From: an uncultured Paracoccaceae bacterium
GTDB lineage: Bacteria > Pseudomonadota > Alphaproteobacteria > Rhodobacterales > Rhodobacteraceae
Assembly: GCA_947502145.1 (NCBI GenBank)
Contig: CANMYO010000001.1
Coordinates: forward strand, 1-64,000
Direction of reading: 5' to 3'
Length of the DNA stretch: 64,000 nucleotides
Below, in pieces: positions 7,969-17,298 of this stretch. A program made the translations under genes and the position numbers. A model generated the notes under the pieces. The model was not told the origin of the DNA. It was given only the letters and a program-made list of their open reading frames with translations, and searched no databases. Position 1 is the stretch's first letter. The number at the start of each line of letters is the position of its first letter.

Positions 7969-8987
7969 CTGATGGCTCCGCGCGTGGGACGGCGTTCACG
8001 TTTGCGCTGCAATTCAAACAGCCCCATCGGAGACCACCCCACCAGCGAAGTTTCAATCGGGTCAGCCCGGAACGCCGCCCGCAGGGATTGTTCGACCTGC
8101 TTGCGATGCGCCTTGGACATCGGAGCAAAATCAACGGTGATCTGTCCGCCCAACCCGCGCAGTCGCAACGCGCGCGGCAAGGCGCGGGCCGCGGCGAGAT
8201 TGGCCTTGAGCGCGGCCGCAGGCGAGGTATCGCCGCCGGTATTCACATCCACCGCCACCAGCGCGCGGGTCGGTTCTACGAACATTGACCCTTCGGCGAT
8301 CCTGACCTGCGGCTGTGCGATCGCGTCAATCTGATCCAGGACGCCAAGCGCATCAAAGCTGCCGGCATCGGTGACAATTTCGGCCCGTCCGGTCCATTCC
8401 CGCCACGCCAGCAAATGCGGCCCATCGCCATCGGTCAGCGCCTCGGGCGACGCGCCGTCGCCATCGGCCAGCACCGCATCGGCAAGGTTGCACATGGCAT
8501 GAATGTCATCGGCGATCTCTTCGGCCCCTGCCCCGGCACAGGACGACCGCAGGATCAGCCCGTGATCACTGTCAAAATTTTCGTGAATAATCAGTCGCAA
8601 CCGGTCGATTTCATCATCATCCGCAATCTGACGCGAGATATTCGCCCCAGGCTTGCCGGGGGTCACGATCGCATAGCGACTTTTGAACAACACCCGATCC
8701 GTGACCGGTACCGCCTTGCCGCCATCCGCATAGCCAGTGACCTGCACAAGCAGTGGCTGGCCCGGACGCAGCCCCTTGCCATGACGCAGGAACGCCGTCC
8801 CTTCCGGCAGGCGCAGCATCATACCGCCCTGCCCCTTGAGCGGCCGGTCACAGATGCCCCGAAAGATTGCACCAGGGCGCGGTGCATTTTCGTCATCCAC
8901 CAGCAGGTCATCCAATTGGCCGTCAATCAGATAGGCGGCGGCCTCAACCCCGTTGAGGTGATCCAGAACAATGGTACGGCCCTTCAT
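7965..8987 (-). CDS. rng: Ribonuclease E/G family protein
   Basis: A 340-residue member of the RNase E/G family, shorter than E. coli RNase G (about 490). The C-terminal half contains the catalytic core, with the region [14 protein letters not shown] (first catalytic Asp in VDVNTG) and [15 protein letters not shown] (second Asp in VDF). RNase G/E endonucleases process rRNA and degrade mRNA in the cytoplasm. The N-terminal S1-like region seems reduced, which is common in Rhodobacteraceae copies located between maf and yacG. Its start overlaps the maf stop by 4 bp and its stop overlaps the yacG start by 4 bp, so these genes are one operon with infA upstream. Confidence 0.88.
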   Translation of the reverse strand: MKGRTIVLDHLNGVEAAAYLIDGQLDDLLVDDENAPRPGAIFRGICDRPLKGQGGMMLRLPEGTAFLRHGKGLRPGQPLLVQVTGYADGGKAVPVTDRVLFKSRYAIVTPGKPGANISRQIADDDEIDRLRLIIHENFDSDHGLILRSSCAGAGAEEIADDIHAMCNLADAVLADGDGASPEALTDGDGPHLLAWREWTGRAEIVTDAGSFDALGVLDQIDAIAQPQVRIAEGSMFVEPTRALVAVDVNTGGDTSPAAALKANLAAARALPRALRLRGLGGQITVDFAPMSKAHRKQVEQSLRAAFRADPIETSLVGWSPMGLFELQRKRERRPTRGAIR

Positions 8988-9589
8988 TGCGGCGCTCCGA
9001 ACAGGGGGAAACCGGCGGCGGTCAGCAGACCAGCGGTTTCCGGCAATGGCAGGCCCATTACCGCATGAAAACTACCGTTGAGCCAGGGAATAAAGGCGCT
9101 GGCGGGGCCCTGAATGCCATAGCCGCCAGCCTTGCCTTGCCAGTCACCGGTGGCGAGATACCAGTTGATTTCCGCATCAGACAAACGCTTCATCGCAACC
9201 GTGGTCTGCACATCATTCTGCCAGATCTGATCGCCGTGTTTTACCGCCAGTGCGGTGATGACCTTGTGACGGCGGCCAGATAATTTGTGAAGAAATTCAG
9301 CAGCTTCGCCCGCATCGCGTGGCTTGCCCATGATCCGGCGGCCCAGGGCAACGGTGGTATCTGCGCAAAGCACAACTTCATCCGCGGCGCAGGTTACGGC
9401 GGCGACCTTCTGGGCAGCAATCCGGTTGACGTAGGCCCGCGGCACTTCGCCCTTGCGTTCATCTTCGTCAATGTCCGGTGGGCGCACGTCGGCGGGTGTA
9501 ATCCCCAGTTGCGCCAGCAGTTCCAGCCGCCGGGGCGAGCCGGAGCCTAGCACCAGTTTCAATGTGGGATCGGGTGAATGGGTGGTCAT
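8984..9589 (-). CDS. maf: Maf-family nucleoside triphosphate pyrophosphatase
   Basis: A 201-residue protein with the Maf signature near the N terminus ([19 protein letters not shown]) and the central conserved segment [20 protein letters not shown]. Maf proteins hydrolyse non-canonical or canonical nucleoside triphosphates to monophosphates and pyrophosphate, as house-cleaning enzymes. The start at 9589 (MTTHSPD) was chosen because the reading frame upstream to 9688 encodes a segment unlike any Maf protein. Whether it is the dTTP/UTP (YhdE) or the m7GTP (YceF) subtype cannot be decided with confidence. It lies downstream of infA and is coupled to rng. Confidence 0.92.
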   Translation of the reverse strand: MTTHSPDPTLKLVLGSGSPRRLELLAQLGITPADVRPPDIDEDERKGEVPRAYVNRIAAQKVAAVTCAADEVVLCADTTVALGRRIMGKPRDAGEAAEFLHKLSGRRHKVITALAVKHGDQIWQNDVQTTVAMKRLSDAEINWYLATGDWQGKAGGYGIQGPASAFIPWLNGSFHAVMGLPLPETAGLLTAAGFPLFGAPQ

Positions 9590-9714
9590 ATCGCGACAGC
9601 ACGTCCAAAGCCTGGGGCGCGGCATTGGCCAATGGTCAAATCGCGCCCGCGTGACAGGCGCAGCCTGCCATCTGGCACCGGGCTGCACCCCGTTGGGTCA
9701 AGCACGGCCTGACC

Positions 9715-9933
9715 CTATTTGAAGCGGTAGTTGATCCGACCCTTGGTCAAATCATAGGGGGTCATTTCGACCTGCACCTTGTCGCCTGCCAGAACCCGGA
9801 TGCGGTTCTTGCGCATCTTTCCTGCCGTATGCGCGATGATTTCATGGCCATTCTCAAGCTCGACCCGAAACGTCGCGTTTGGCAGCAGTTCCTTCACGAC
9901 ACCGGGGAATTCGAGAATATCTTCCTTGGCCAT
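9715..9933 (-). CDS. infA: Translation initiation factor IF-1
   Basis: A 72-residue single OB-fold protein that matches IF-1 along its whole length, from [19 protein letters not shown] to the C-terminal GRINYRFK. It binds the 30S ribosomal subunit at the A site and helps IF-2 and IF-3 position initiator tRNA. It is the first gene of the infA-maf-rng-yacG set, reading leftwards, with a 125-bp gap before maf. The size is exactly that of the family. Confidence 0.99.
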   Translation of the reverse strand: MAKEDILEFPGVVKELLPNATFRVELENGHEIIAHTAGKMRKNRIRVLAGDKVQVEMTPYDLTKGRINYRFK

Positions 9934-10050
9934 GTGGTCTCCTACTTATGTTTCCGCGCGTCTGTGCCGCGCGTCGCTTAAATGAGCCTGTCTTGCCAAA
10001 TAATCAAGCCCTAAGGCACAATTGGCCGATCAATGCCCGCAATGCGGGTG

Positions 10051-10509
10051 CTATTCCATTGCCGGGCCAAACCGGGTGGTCAGCCGTTCGACGATCTGGT
10101 CACGGGCCTGCCGATAAAGCAGCAGCCGGGCCTCGCGGTTGTCGCCCAGTCCCGTGGGATCGAGGATCGGCCAATATTCGACCTCAAGGTGGAAGAACTG
10201 GGTCAGGTCCAGCGCGCGACGCTGGCTGGCCGGTGACAGCGCCAGCACAAGGTCAAAGGACGACAGATCGTCGCCCCATTGTTCCATTTCGTCAAAGCTG
10301 CGCGACCGGTGACGCGACAGTTCGACCCCGATTTCCTGGCAAACGGCGATGGCAAAGCCGTCAATTTCAAGGTCATTCTTGACCCCCACCGACTGGATAT
10401 AGCTGCGCATGCCGTACAGCTTTTTCATGATCCCCTCGGCCATCGGCGAGCGGACGGAGTTATGGTCGCAGCAAAACAGCACCGATTGCGGAAGGGGCTG
10501 AAACGACAT
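10051..10509 (-). CDS. Low-molecular-weight phosphotyrosine phosphatase-like protein
   Basis: A 152-residue protein with the phosphate-binding loop near the N terminus, FCCDHNSVRSPMAEG, which fits the CX5R catalytic motif (nucleophilic Cys about residue 14 and Arg about 20). The DP pair expected to hold the general acid is present in WPILDPTG. Members dephosphorylate tyrosine-phosphorylated proteins; related arsenate reductases share the fold. It lies one base after the UPF0262 gene and downstream of hisD in the same direction, which is a conserved order in this family of bacteria. Confidence 0.85.
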   Translation of the reverse strand: MSFQPLPQSVLFCCDHNSVRSPMAEGIMKKLYGMRSYIQSVGVKNDLEIDGFAIAVCQEIGVELSRHRSRSFDEMEQWGDDLSSFDLVLALSPASQRRALDLTQFFHLEVEYWPILDPTGLGDNREARLLLYRQARDQIVERLTTRFGPAME

Positions 10510-10510
10510 C

Positions 10511-10990
10511 CTAGCCCCCGAAATGCAGAACGCAGATCAGCGTAAACAGGCGGCGGGCGGTGTCGATGTCAACCTCGGCCTTGCCTTCGAGGCGTTCCTG
10601 CAGCACCCGCGCGCCTTCGTTGTGAATCCCGCGGCGGGCCATGTCGATGGTCTCGATCTGGCTGGGCGGGAGCGACTTGACCGCGTCAAAATAGCTTTCG
10701 CAGATTTGGAAGTAGTCCTTGACCACCTGCCGGAACGGGCCCAGCGACAGGTGGAATGCGCCCGCTTCTTCGTGGTCCTGATCCTGCAGGTCAAACACCA
10801 GGCGGCGGTCGCGGATCGACAGCTGCAGCCGGAACGGGCCCGGCGGCACCGCGCGATCATCACGGGCGGTCAGCGCAAAGGAATTGTCTTCGAGCAGGTC
10901 AAAGATCGCGACCTTGCGTTCCTGTTCGATCTCGGGTGTGGGCGCCGGCAGGCCGGCGTCATCCAGATTGATTTCGATAATCCGTGTCAT
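10511..10990 (-). CDS. UPF0262 family protein
   Basis: A 159-residue protein of unknown function that resembles the UPF0262 family of Alphaproteobacteria in length, start (MTRIIEINLDD) and position. It has no signal peptide or membrane segment. The sequence contains the charged central part FDLQDQDHEEAGAFHLSLGP and a helical C terminus ending TLICVLHFGG. The ATG overlaps the hisD stop by 4 bp, so it is translated with hisD. No biochemical role is established. Confidence 0.85.
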   Translation of the reverse strand: MTRIIEINLDDAGLPAPTPEIEQERKVAIFDLLEDNSFALTARDDRAVPPGPFRLQLSIRDRRLVFDLQDQDHEEAGAFHLSLGPFRQVVKDYFQICESYFDAVKSLPPSQIETIDMARRGIHNEGARVLQERLEGKAEVDIDTARRLFTLICVLHFGG

Positions 10991-12297
10991 CGTTTTCCCC
11001 GGTTCAGGCGGTCAAGGCGGGCTTGCACCGAAAGCCCATGCGCCTCAAGGCTTTCAGAGGTGGCCAGTCGCGTCGCCGCAGGGCCAATGGCGGCCAGCGC
11101 ATCAGGCGTCATCCGCGACAGGGTGGTGCGTTTGACAAAGTCCATCACCGACAGACCGCTGGAAAACCGTGCGGATCGCGCGGTGGGCAGCACGTGATTG
11201 GGCCCACCGACATAGTCGCCGATCGCCTCTGGCGTCCAGCCGCCGATAAAGATCGCGCCGGCATGGGTCACCTGACTGGCCAGCGCTTCGGCATCGGCAG
11301 TGCAAAGTTCAAGATGTTCGGGCGCAATCCGGTCCGACAGGGCGGCGGCTTCGGCCATATCGCGCACCAGGATCACCGCGCCAAAGTCGCGCCAACTTGC
11401 GCCGGCAATCTCACGCCGCTCAAGCGTCATCAGCCGCTTTTCAACCGCCGCAACAACCGCATCACCAAAGGCCGCGTCATCAGTGATCAAAAGCGACTGC
11501 GCGCTTTCGTCATGTTCGGCCTGGCTCAGCAAATCAAGCGCGATCCAGTCAGGGTCGTTGTCCGCATCCGCAATCACCAATATTTCAGAGGGCCCGGCGA
11601 TCATATCGATGCCAACCTTGCCGAACACGCGGCGCTTTGCTGCGGCAACAAAGGCATTCCCCGGCCCGGTGATCTTGTCGACCGGCGCAATCGTCGCGGT
11701 GCCATAAGCCAGCGCCGCCACCGCCTGCGCCCCGCCGATGCGGTAGATTTCATCAACGCCGGCCAGTTGTGCCGCCAGCAGGACCAGCGGGTTCACCTTC
11801 CCGTCCGGTGTTGGCACCACCATTGCAAGGCGACCAACCCCCGCCACCTTGGCCGGAATTGCGTTCATCAACACCGAAGAGGGATAGGTCGCCAGACCGC
11901 CGGGGACATAAAGCCCCGCGGTCGCAACAGGAGTCCAACGCCAGCCCAACTCGGCCCCGACATCGTCAACCCAGTGGCAGTCTTCCGGTAATTGCCGCAG
12001 ATGATAGGCCCGGATCCGCGCAGCCGCCAATTCCAGCGCCGCGCGATCCGCTTCCCCGACGGCCGCGACCGCCGCGTCAATTTCATCTGCCGAGAACTGC
12101 ATCTGATCGGCGGTTATCTCAAGCCGGTCAAACCGCGCTGTCAGTTCCAGCACCGCCGCATCGCCACGGGTGCGCACATCGGCGATGATTCCCGCAACCA
12201 CATCATCAACATCCGGGCTGTCCTCGCGCTTTGCCGACAGCAAATCAGCGAAACGGACTTCAAAATCAGCATCGGTCGTGGACATGAATTGCGGCAT
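10987..12297 (-). CDS. hisD: Histidinol dehydrogenase
   Basis: A 436-residue enzyme, the usual length for HisD, which oxidises L-histidinol to L-histidine in two NAD-dependent steps. Visible landmarks are the substrate/zinc region GPSEILVIADADNDPDWIALDLLSQAEHD, the GPGNAFVAAAKR segment and the catalytic APEHLELC motif. The C terminus contains YVGGPNHVLPT and SVMDFVKRTT, both highly conserved. It is followed by UPF0262 and the phosphatase with overlapping or abutting ends. The other histidine genes are not in this window. Confidence 0.97.
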   Translation of the reverse strand: MPQFMSTTDADFEVRFADLLSAKREDSPDVDDVVAGIIADVRTRGDAAVLELTARFDRLEITADQMQFSADEIDAAVAAVGEADRAALELAAARIRAYHLRQLPEDCHWVDDVGAELGWRWTPVATAGLYVPGGLATYPSSVLMNAIPAKVAGVGRLAMVVPTPDGKVNPLVLLAAQLAGVDEIYRIGGAQAVAALAYGTATIAPVDKITGPGNAFVAAAKRRVFGKVGIDMIAGPSEILVIADADNDPDWIALDLLSQAEHDESAQSLLITDDAAFGDAVVAAVEKRLMTLERREIAGASWRDFGAVILVRDMAEAAALSDRIAPEHLELCTADAEALASQVTHAGAIFIGGWTPEAIGDYVGGPNHVLPTARSARFSSGLSVMDFVKRTTLSRMTPDALAAIGPAATRLATSESLEAHGLSVQARLDRLNRGKR

Positions 12298-12452
12298 ATG
12301 CAGGCTCCCTTGCCGCTACATACGCGCAGCCCGCGGCGGCTTCAATCAGTGACCGATCAATCGACGAAACCATCACAACATCTGTTGCGAACTGCCAGCG
12401 GTGCAACCTTGAAAGACCTGAAAATGCTGTGCGGCGCAGCCGCCCCTTTGGA

Positions 12453-12926
12453 TCAATCGTGCCGGGGCGCTTTGCGAGAGGGGGCGATGTAGGGGCGGGT
12501 GACGTCTTTCAGCAAAACCTCGAGCGTTTCCACGGCGACAGCGATCACACCGTCCCCGGCCAGTGTCAGCATCACCTCGCCCGTGCCATCCTCGCCCTGT
12601 ACAAATGTCACCGACAAAAGCGACAGAACCGTTTCCGTATCGGCCTGCGGCACGCCCTGGCTGCGCACGCCGGTTACATCTTCGATCACCATCACGCTTT
12701 GCACCCGCTCAAAGTCGCGGCGGCGGCGTTGTGCGCCGGGCGCATCTTCCCAGCGGAACCGGTTCAGCAGCAGGGCAAAACGGCGATCCTTGCGCGCAAA
12801 GCGCATCTCGCTGGCAGGCAGGACAGCGTCCTGGACCAGCGCGGACATAACCTGCAGGTCCTCGCCATCCCGCGCGATCAGGCGCAGCGGCTTTTCGCCA
12901 CCATCCTCGAACCTTGCATCACTCAC
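12453..12926 (-). CDS. DUF2948 family protein
   Basis: A 157-residue protein matching DUF2948, a family found mostly in Alphaproteobacteria next to murA. The N-terminal part [24 protein letters not shown] and the [13 protein letters not shown] segment are characteristic. No signal peptide or catalytic motif is visible and the function is unknown. Its ATG overlaps the murA stop by 4 bp, so it is translated with murA. Confidence 0.85.
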   Translation of the reverse strand: MSDARFEDGGEKPLRLIARDGEDLQVMSALVQDAVLPASEMRFARKDRRFALLLNRFRWEDAPGAQRRRRDFERVQSVMVIEDVTGVRSQGVPQADTETVLSLLSVTFVQGEDGTGEVMLTLAGDGVIAVAVETLEVLLKDVTRPYIAPSRKAPRHD

Positions 12927-14191
12927 GATCCTGAGACCCTTTCAATCTGCGCGCCCACGGCCCCCAGCTTCTGTTCGACCTGCTCATAGCCGCGATCAAG
13001 GTGATAGACCCGGTTGACCATCGTCTCTCCCTCTGCGGCCAGCCCTGCCAGAATCAGCGACACCGAGGCGCGCAGATCCGTGGCCATCACCGGCGCGCCT
13101 TTCATACGCTCAACCCCATGGACTGTTGCTGTGCCGCCGTGCACTTCGATATTTGCCCCCATGCGGATCAGCTCGGGGGCGTGCATGAAGCGGTTTTCGA
13201 AAATCTTCTCTTCCAACACCGATGTGCCATCGGCAATGCACAGCATCGCCATCATCTGCGCCTGCAGGTCGGTTGGAAACCCTGGAAACGGCTCTGTGGT
13301 CACGTCAACCGCAGTGGGCCGCCCATTCGCCCGCTTTACCAGTAGCCCGTCCGGCGTCTCGCTGACATCAACACCGGCCTGCGTCAGCTTTTCGACGAAA
13401 GCCGTCACGAGGTCCAGACGACCGCCAATGCATTCCACCGCGCCACCGGTGAACACCGGGGCCAGCATATAGGTGCCCAGCTCGATCCGGTCGGTCACAA
13501 CGGGGTGGGTCGCAGCCCCCAGGCGATCAACGCCCTGAATGGTGATCGTTGAGGTGCCGTCGCCGTCGATCTGTGCGCCCATGGCACGCAGGCAGGTTGC
13601 AAGGTCAACGATTTCAGGCTCGCGCGCAGCGTTTTCAATGACGGTTGTGCCCTTTGCCAGCGTGGCGGCCATCAACACGTTTTCGGTTGCCCCGACCGAG
13701 GCAAAGCGCAGCGGCACCCGGGCCCCCTTCAGCCCACCACGGGCCACGGCATGCAAATAACCATCTTTCAGTTCGATCTCCGCACCCATCGCCTCAAGCG
13801 CGGTGACGTGGATGTCCATTGGGCGGGCGCCAATGGCGCAGCCACCGGGCAATGACACCGTGGCCTTGCCGTGCCGCGCCAGCAATGGGCCCAGCACAAG
13901 GTTGGAGGCCCGCATCTTGCGCACAATTTCATAATCCGCCGTGGTCGAGGTCATGTCATGGCTCGACATGACCTGCACTTTGCCATCCTGCATCGCCGTC
14001 ACTTCAACGCCCAGCGATTCCAGCAGTGCGGTCATGGTCTTGATGTCAGAGAGGCGCGGCGCGTTGGTGAGCGTCAGCGGTTCCTCTGACAGCAGCGTCG
14101 CTGGCATCAGTGCCAGTGCTGCATTTTTCGCGCCCGCAATATTAATCTTTCCGTTCAGGGGTTTACCCCCTGTCACGACGATGGAATCCAT
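12923..14191 (-). CDS. murA: UDP-N-acetylglucosamine 1-carboxyvinyltransferase
   Basis: A 422-residue enzyme that transfers enolpyruvate from PEP to UDP-GlcNAc, the first committed step of peptidoglycan synthesis in the cytoplasm. The conserved start [24 protein letters not shown] contains the substrate-binding KNA, and the loop [16 protein letters not shown] carries the active-site cysteine (GGCAIG) that is the target of fosfomycin. The C terminus with [23 protein letters not shown] is typical. The length is exactly that of the family. It is followed by DUF2948 with a 4-bp overlap and preceded by a 48-residue basic protein. Confidence 0.98.
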   Translation of the reverse strand: MDSIVVTGGKPLNGKINIAGAKNAALALMPATLLSEEPLTLTNAPRLSDIKTMTALLESLGVEVTAMQDGKVQVMSSHDMTSTTADYEIVRKMRASNLVLGPLLARHGKATVSLPGGCAIGARPMDIHVTALEAMGAEIELKDGYLHAVARGGLKGARVPLRFASVGATENVLMAATLAKGTTVIENAAREPEIVDLATCLRAMGAQIDGDGTSTITIQGVDRLGAATHPVVTDRIELGTYMLAPVFTGGAVECIGGRLDLVTAFVEKLTQAGVDVSETPDGLLVKRANGRPTAVDVTTEPFPGFPTDLQAQMMAMLCIADGTSVLEEKIFENRFMHAPELIRMGANIEVHGGTATVHGVERMKGAPVMATDLRASVSLILAGLAAEGETMVNRVYHLDRGYEQVEQKLGAVGAQIERVSGS

Positions 14192-14197
14192 TCCTGC

Positions 14198-14344
14198 CTA
14201 CTCTTTCCTGTCTGTTCCGGCACCCTTGCGGGCGCGGGCCTGTGCCTTACGTTTGGCCATATTGGCCTTCAGCGCCGCCTTCAGGCGGTCTTCGCGGGTC
14301 TGTGGGGCCTTGCTGCCCTGTTTGGGTGACGCCTTATCTGTCAT
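14198..14344 (-). CDS. Small basic conserved protein upstream of murA
   Basis: A 48-residue, lysine- and arginine-rich protein (MTDKASPKQGSKAPQTRED, then LKAALKANMAKRKAQARARK). It starts with ATG at 14344 and ends with TAG 6 bp before the murA start, so it is probably in the murA transcript. Short basic proteins of this type precede murA in related genomes. No function is known. The composition suggests nucleic-acid or ribosome contact, but that is only a guess. Confidence 0.6.
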   Translation of the reverse strand: MTDKASPKQGSKAPQTREDRLKAALKANMAKRKAQARARKGAGTDRKE

Positions 14345-14429
14345 GGGCATCTGTTACCAGTCACGGCAAAAACCGTCCAGAGAGGGCTTGCACGATCGCC
14401 CCGCATCGTCTAATCCCCGCGCCACGGAT

Positions 14430-14504
14430 GCTGTGGTAGCTCAGTGGCAGAGCACACCCTTGGTAAGGGTGAGGTCGAGAGTTCAATCCTCTCTCACAGC
14501 ACCA
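14430..14504 (+). tRNA. tRNA-Thr (GGT)
   Basis: A complete cloverleaf: acceptor GCTGTGG paired with TCACAGC, D arm GCTC-GAGC, anticodon stem CACCC/GGGTG with loop TTGGTAA giving anticodon GGT, T arm around GGTTCAATCC-like sequence, and an encoded CCA at 14502-14504. It points away from the murA operon. A copy of its 3' end lies 114 bp downstream. Confidence 0.97.
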
Positions 14505-14660
14505 TCCCTTCGCAAATTGCCGGACAGGGTGCCCCTCGGGCCAGCGACGGGCTCTCGACGTTCGGGATTGCTGCGCAAGTCCCTGCGTGCGCGCGTTCAA
14601 TCCAATTTCACGGCACCATCCCTTCGCAAATTGCCGGAATGGGTGCCCCTCGGGCCAGTG
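14481..14660 (+). repeat. Direct repeat of the tRNA-Thr 3' end and flank, 114-bp spacing
   Basis: The T-arm and 3' end of tRNA-Thr plus about 40 bp of downstream sequence (14481-14546) recur with few changes at 14595-14660. Both copies contain GTTCAATCC, a CACNGCACCA end, and then ATCCCTTCGCAAATTGCCGG followed by GGGTGCCCCTCGGGCCAG. The second copy lacks the 5' part of a tRNA, so it is not a gene. It may be a decayed duplication or an old attachment site. Confidence 0.7.
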
Positions 14661-14681
14661 CGGTCAGCAGGGAGCGGAATT

Positions 14682-15122
14682 TTATCGGTTGGGACGGGGG
14701 CAGATTTTGGTGCGGGGGTCCAGCCGTACATATTCCTGCGCGCTGATCGTATGCACGCGATCGGTGGGCACAAATTGCCATTCCTCGAGGTATTTCCGCC
14801 GCACGCCTCCCCGCAGGTAACGCGCCATCTGCTGGTTTCCGATTGGCCCCACATTCACGTTTGACCCATGAAAGCCGATCTTGGCACCGTGCCCGAGGCA
14901 GGCATTGGGCAGCGTGGTAAAGATCACGCAGGCCGAATGGCATTTGTTGCGGATTTCCACACGTCCCCCCCAGGCCAGCAGCATGGCGCGGTCGGCCTCG
15001 GCGCTGATCAGCTGGCCACCACGATCACCGCGGATAATGTAGGGTTCAGTCGTCGGCGGGGGGCGGCGATCTGTGCAGGCCCCCAAGGCACAGGCGAGTG
15101 CGGTCCAGAGTAACATGCGCAT
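14682..15122 (-). CDS. Putative lipoprotein with ClpP/COG3904-like fold
   Basis: A 146-residue protein with a lipoprotein signal at the N terminus (MRMLLWTALACALGACTDRR, lipobox LGAC with Cys16). The segment GGRVEIRNKCHSACVIFTTLPNACLGHGAKIGFHG resembles the COG3904 group of ClpP/crotonase-like proteins, with a Ser in the CHSAC context where the nucleophile would be and a following FHG. It is shorter than typical members, so activity is doubtful. It abuts the DUF4166 gene upstream, with only one base between its start and that stop, and would be translated with it. Confidence 0.6.
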   Translation of the reverse strand: MRMLLWTALACALGACTDRRPPPTTEPYIIRGDRGGQLISAEADRAMLLAWGGRVEIRNKCHSACVIFTTLPNACLGHGAKIGFHGSNVNVGPIGNQQMARYLRGGVRRKYLEEWQFVPTDRVHTISAQEYVRLDPRTKICPRPNR

Positions 15123-16721
15123 TCACGCTCCTTTATCGTCGCGGTGCAGCCAGCCCTTGTAATGCACCACCATCTGCCCCGTTATCGGCGCGTGCAGGGC
15201 GACATCAAAGTGAAATCGCCCGTTTTGCGCGGTCTCTTGCGCATGCGATTGCGGCAGCGCCCATTTTGGCAGCGGTATAGCCCAGAAGCGCCCGCCTGTG
15301 ACGGGGAAATCCAGCCGATCGGCATCCGCGGTCAGCCCAAGGTCAAAGGTGAATGGGCCAAAGCGTTCGGTCATCCCGCCCGCCCCCTGCCGCAGCTCTG
15401 ACCGGAAAGTCTGCGAACCAAACATGCGCAGCCATCTTTCGCCCCCGTGATGAGGGGTCTTGATGACCGTGACGGGCGTCTGCGCGGCGGCTTTGGGAAA
15501 CCGAAACAGCGCCGCGATCAGCCGGGGATAAAGCCCCGGCCCGCGCGTAATCTGGGCCTGTCCGGTCCAGCGGCGTGGCGCGACGGTCTGGTGGCTGGCC
15601 TGAACGGCGGGTGGCAACTTGGCAAAATCCGCGCCCAGCACCCGTTCAAACAGCGGCATCGGGCGGGTCGTGTCGCAGCGCACCGTGGCGGCAAGATCGC
15701 CCAGCGCCGCGGTGATCTGATCGCGCGACACCTCGGCCAATGCGGTGCGCGCACCGGCAGGCATATCGGCAAGGTGGCGCAGGATCGTGCGGGCTGCGAT
15801 GCCGGGAATATAGGGGCCCTCGCCCCGCCGCACCAACAAGCGCCAGACATGCCGGTGCCAGACACCCTGACGCCGGACCGTGACGGCCACGGACATGCCC
15901 CCCGCGTCAGAGCCAAACCGGGCCATCGCCCGAGCGGCCCAGAACACCGCTGTGCGGGGGATCGGCAGACCCAACCGCGCCCGCGCCCAACTGAGGGCGG
16001 CAAGCCCGGTGTTCATCACCCCGAGTTCCATCCCCGCATGAAACGTCACCGTGCGCGCCTTGAAAAACGCAGGAAACAGGGCCTGATCGGGCACACGAAT
16101 GGCATAGCCGGTGCGATACTGGCCGTCGTTCAATGCGAACCTGCGCGGATCGCTCCAACTGCGCACCTTGGCGGCGTGGCCATCAATCTGAACCGTGAAG
16201 TGTTGCCCGGCCTGATGCAGAATGCTTTCCACAACGGCGCGCCCGCGCGGGGCCTTATTGCCGGGCAGGATCGCGATGTTGATGCTGTCGACCTGATCCG
16301 CGCCAGCCACAAGATCTGCAACAATCGCAGAGCTGAGCGCAGGCACGCTGGAGACACCTGACAACACGGTCACGCCCGCAGCGCTGGCGGCTGAATCCAG
16401 CGCCGATACGCCAGAGCAGAATGCGGAATCATCCGCAAGATCAAGGTAATGACAGCCGTTTTGAATGCATGCGCGCGGCAGGCGATAAGGATCATCACCA
16501 TAGGCGTGAAACGGCCCGGCCGCATCAACAACAACATCCGGGTCAATCGCCCAGAGCGGTGACAGGTCGCCGCTGCGATCAAGCTGCAAGGGCCGCGCAT
16601 TCGCGACATTCAGCGCCGACAACCGCCGCGCTGCCACCCAGACCTGATGGCCATCCCGCAGCAACAAGTCTGCCAGCCGTGACCCAAACACGCCGCCGCC
16701 ACCGATGACGACAATCTTCAT
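15123..16721 (-). CDS. NAD(P)-binding saccharopine-dehydrogenase-like protein with DUF4166
   Basis: A 532-residue two-part protein. The N terminus is a Rossmann fold of the saccharopine-dehydrogenase type (MKIVVIGGGGVFGSRLADLLLRDGH, then DPDVVVDAAGPF). The C-terminal 190 residues (from about ADFAKLPPAVQASHQ, with GGERWLRMFGSQTFRSEL) resemble DUF4166. Such fusions are presumed oxidoreductases acting on lipid-like substrates, but the reaction is not known. The start at 16721 was chosen because it begins directly with the GXGXXG strand and overlaps the DUF393 stop by 4 bp, so the two are coupled. Confidence 0.8.
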   Translation of the reverse strand: MKIVVIGGGGVFGSRLADLLLRDGHQVWVAARRLSALNVANARPLQLDRSGDLSPLWAIDPDVVVDAAGPFHAYGDDPYRLPRACIQNGCHYLDLADDSAFCSGVSALDSAASAAGVTVLSGVSSVPALSSAIVADLVAGADQVDSINIAILPGNKAPRGRAVVESILHQAGQHFTVQIDGHAAKVRSWSDPRRFALNDGQYRTGYAIRVPDQALFPAFFKARTVTFHAGMELGVMNTGLAALSWARARLGLPIPRTAVFWAARAMARFGSDAGGMSVAVTVRRQGVWHRHVWRLLVRRGEGPYIPGIAARTILRHLADMPAGARTALAEVSRDQITAALGDLAATVRCDTTRPMPLFERVLGADFAKLPPAVQASHQTVAPRRWTGQAQITRGPGLYPRLIAALFRFPKAAAQTPVTVIKTPHHGGERWLRMFGSQTFRSELRQGAGGMTERFGPFTFDLGLTADADRLDFPVTGGRFWAIPLPKWALPQSHAQETAQNGRFHFDVALHAPITGQMVVHYKGWLHRDDKGA

Positions 16722-17122
16722 GAGATGAGCCGTGCGCGCAGGCCCGGATCGGCGATGGCACAAAGATCGCCACGTCCAAACAGGCGGTAGCGATTACGGG
16801 CTACCCGCAGATAGAGCCAGCCACGCACCGGCCCCGGCAACAGCCGCAACAAGGACAGCAATCGCCCCCACCCACCGGACCTTTCCCCAACCCGGATCAT
16901 TGCGTCAAAGTCTGTCCATCTGTGGCCATCTTCGATGAATAGCCATGTGGCGGGGTCGGACGGATCAATCCCGGCCTCCTGCAAAAGCTGCTGTCCGCGT
17001 TCGGTCTGGATCGGGCAGATCCGGATATCGCCGGAGCGGTCAAGACGGTGGATCATCCGCGCGCCGAAGCTGCATAATGCGCAAGTTGCATCCATCACGG
17101 CAATTGGGGGTTGGGTTGGCAT
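16718..17122 (-). CDS. DUF393 (DCC) thiol-disulfide oxidoreductase-like protein
   Basis: A 134-residue protein of the DCC family, named for the N-terminal motif DxxCxxC, seen here as DATCALCSFGARMIHRLD. The rest follows the family pattern, including DIRICPIQTERGQQLL and a C-terminal half rich in Leu and Arg (LLRLLPGPVRGWLYLRVARNRYRLFGR). Members are thought to have a thioredoxin-like fold. The start at 17122 (MPTQPP) was chosen because upstream sequence to 17239 does not fit the family. It is the first gene of a three-gene set with the DUF4166 protein and the lipoprotein. Confidence 0.85.
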   Translation of the reverse strand: MPTQPPIAVMDATCALCSFGARMIHRLDRSGDIRICPIQTERGQQLLQEAGIDPSDPATWLFIEDGHRWTDFDAMIRVGERSGGWGRLLSLLRLLPGPVRGWLYLRVARNRYRLFGRGDLCAIADPGLRARLIS

Positions 17123-17298
17123 GAGCGGTCCTTTGATCCTATTGCTAATAGGCGATCTGGGCGGTTGCAACGACAACGGGTGGCCCATTGCGCCATTCAC
17201 ATTCAGACCAAAATGCAGCCGCAAAATACCCCAAAGCACACTCTAGACCGGGCATCGCGCAGGATGTTAAGGCGCGTGTGAACAAGTGGACGACCGTT

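Noticed and set aside
10984-11991. Long plus-strand frame of 335 codons opposite hisD
   Set aside because: It is antisense to hisD, its product is rich in Arg, His and Gln without any motif, and hisD is certain.
14595-14618. Second tRNA-Thr gene
   Set aside because: Only the 3' end is present; no anticodon arm or 5' acceptor strand can be built.
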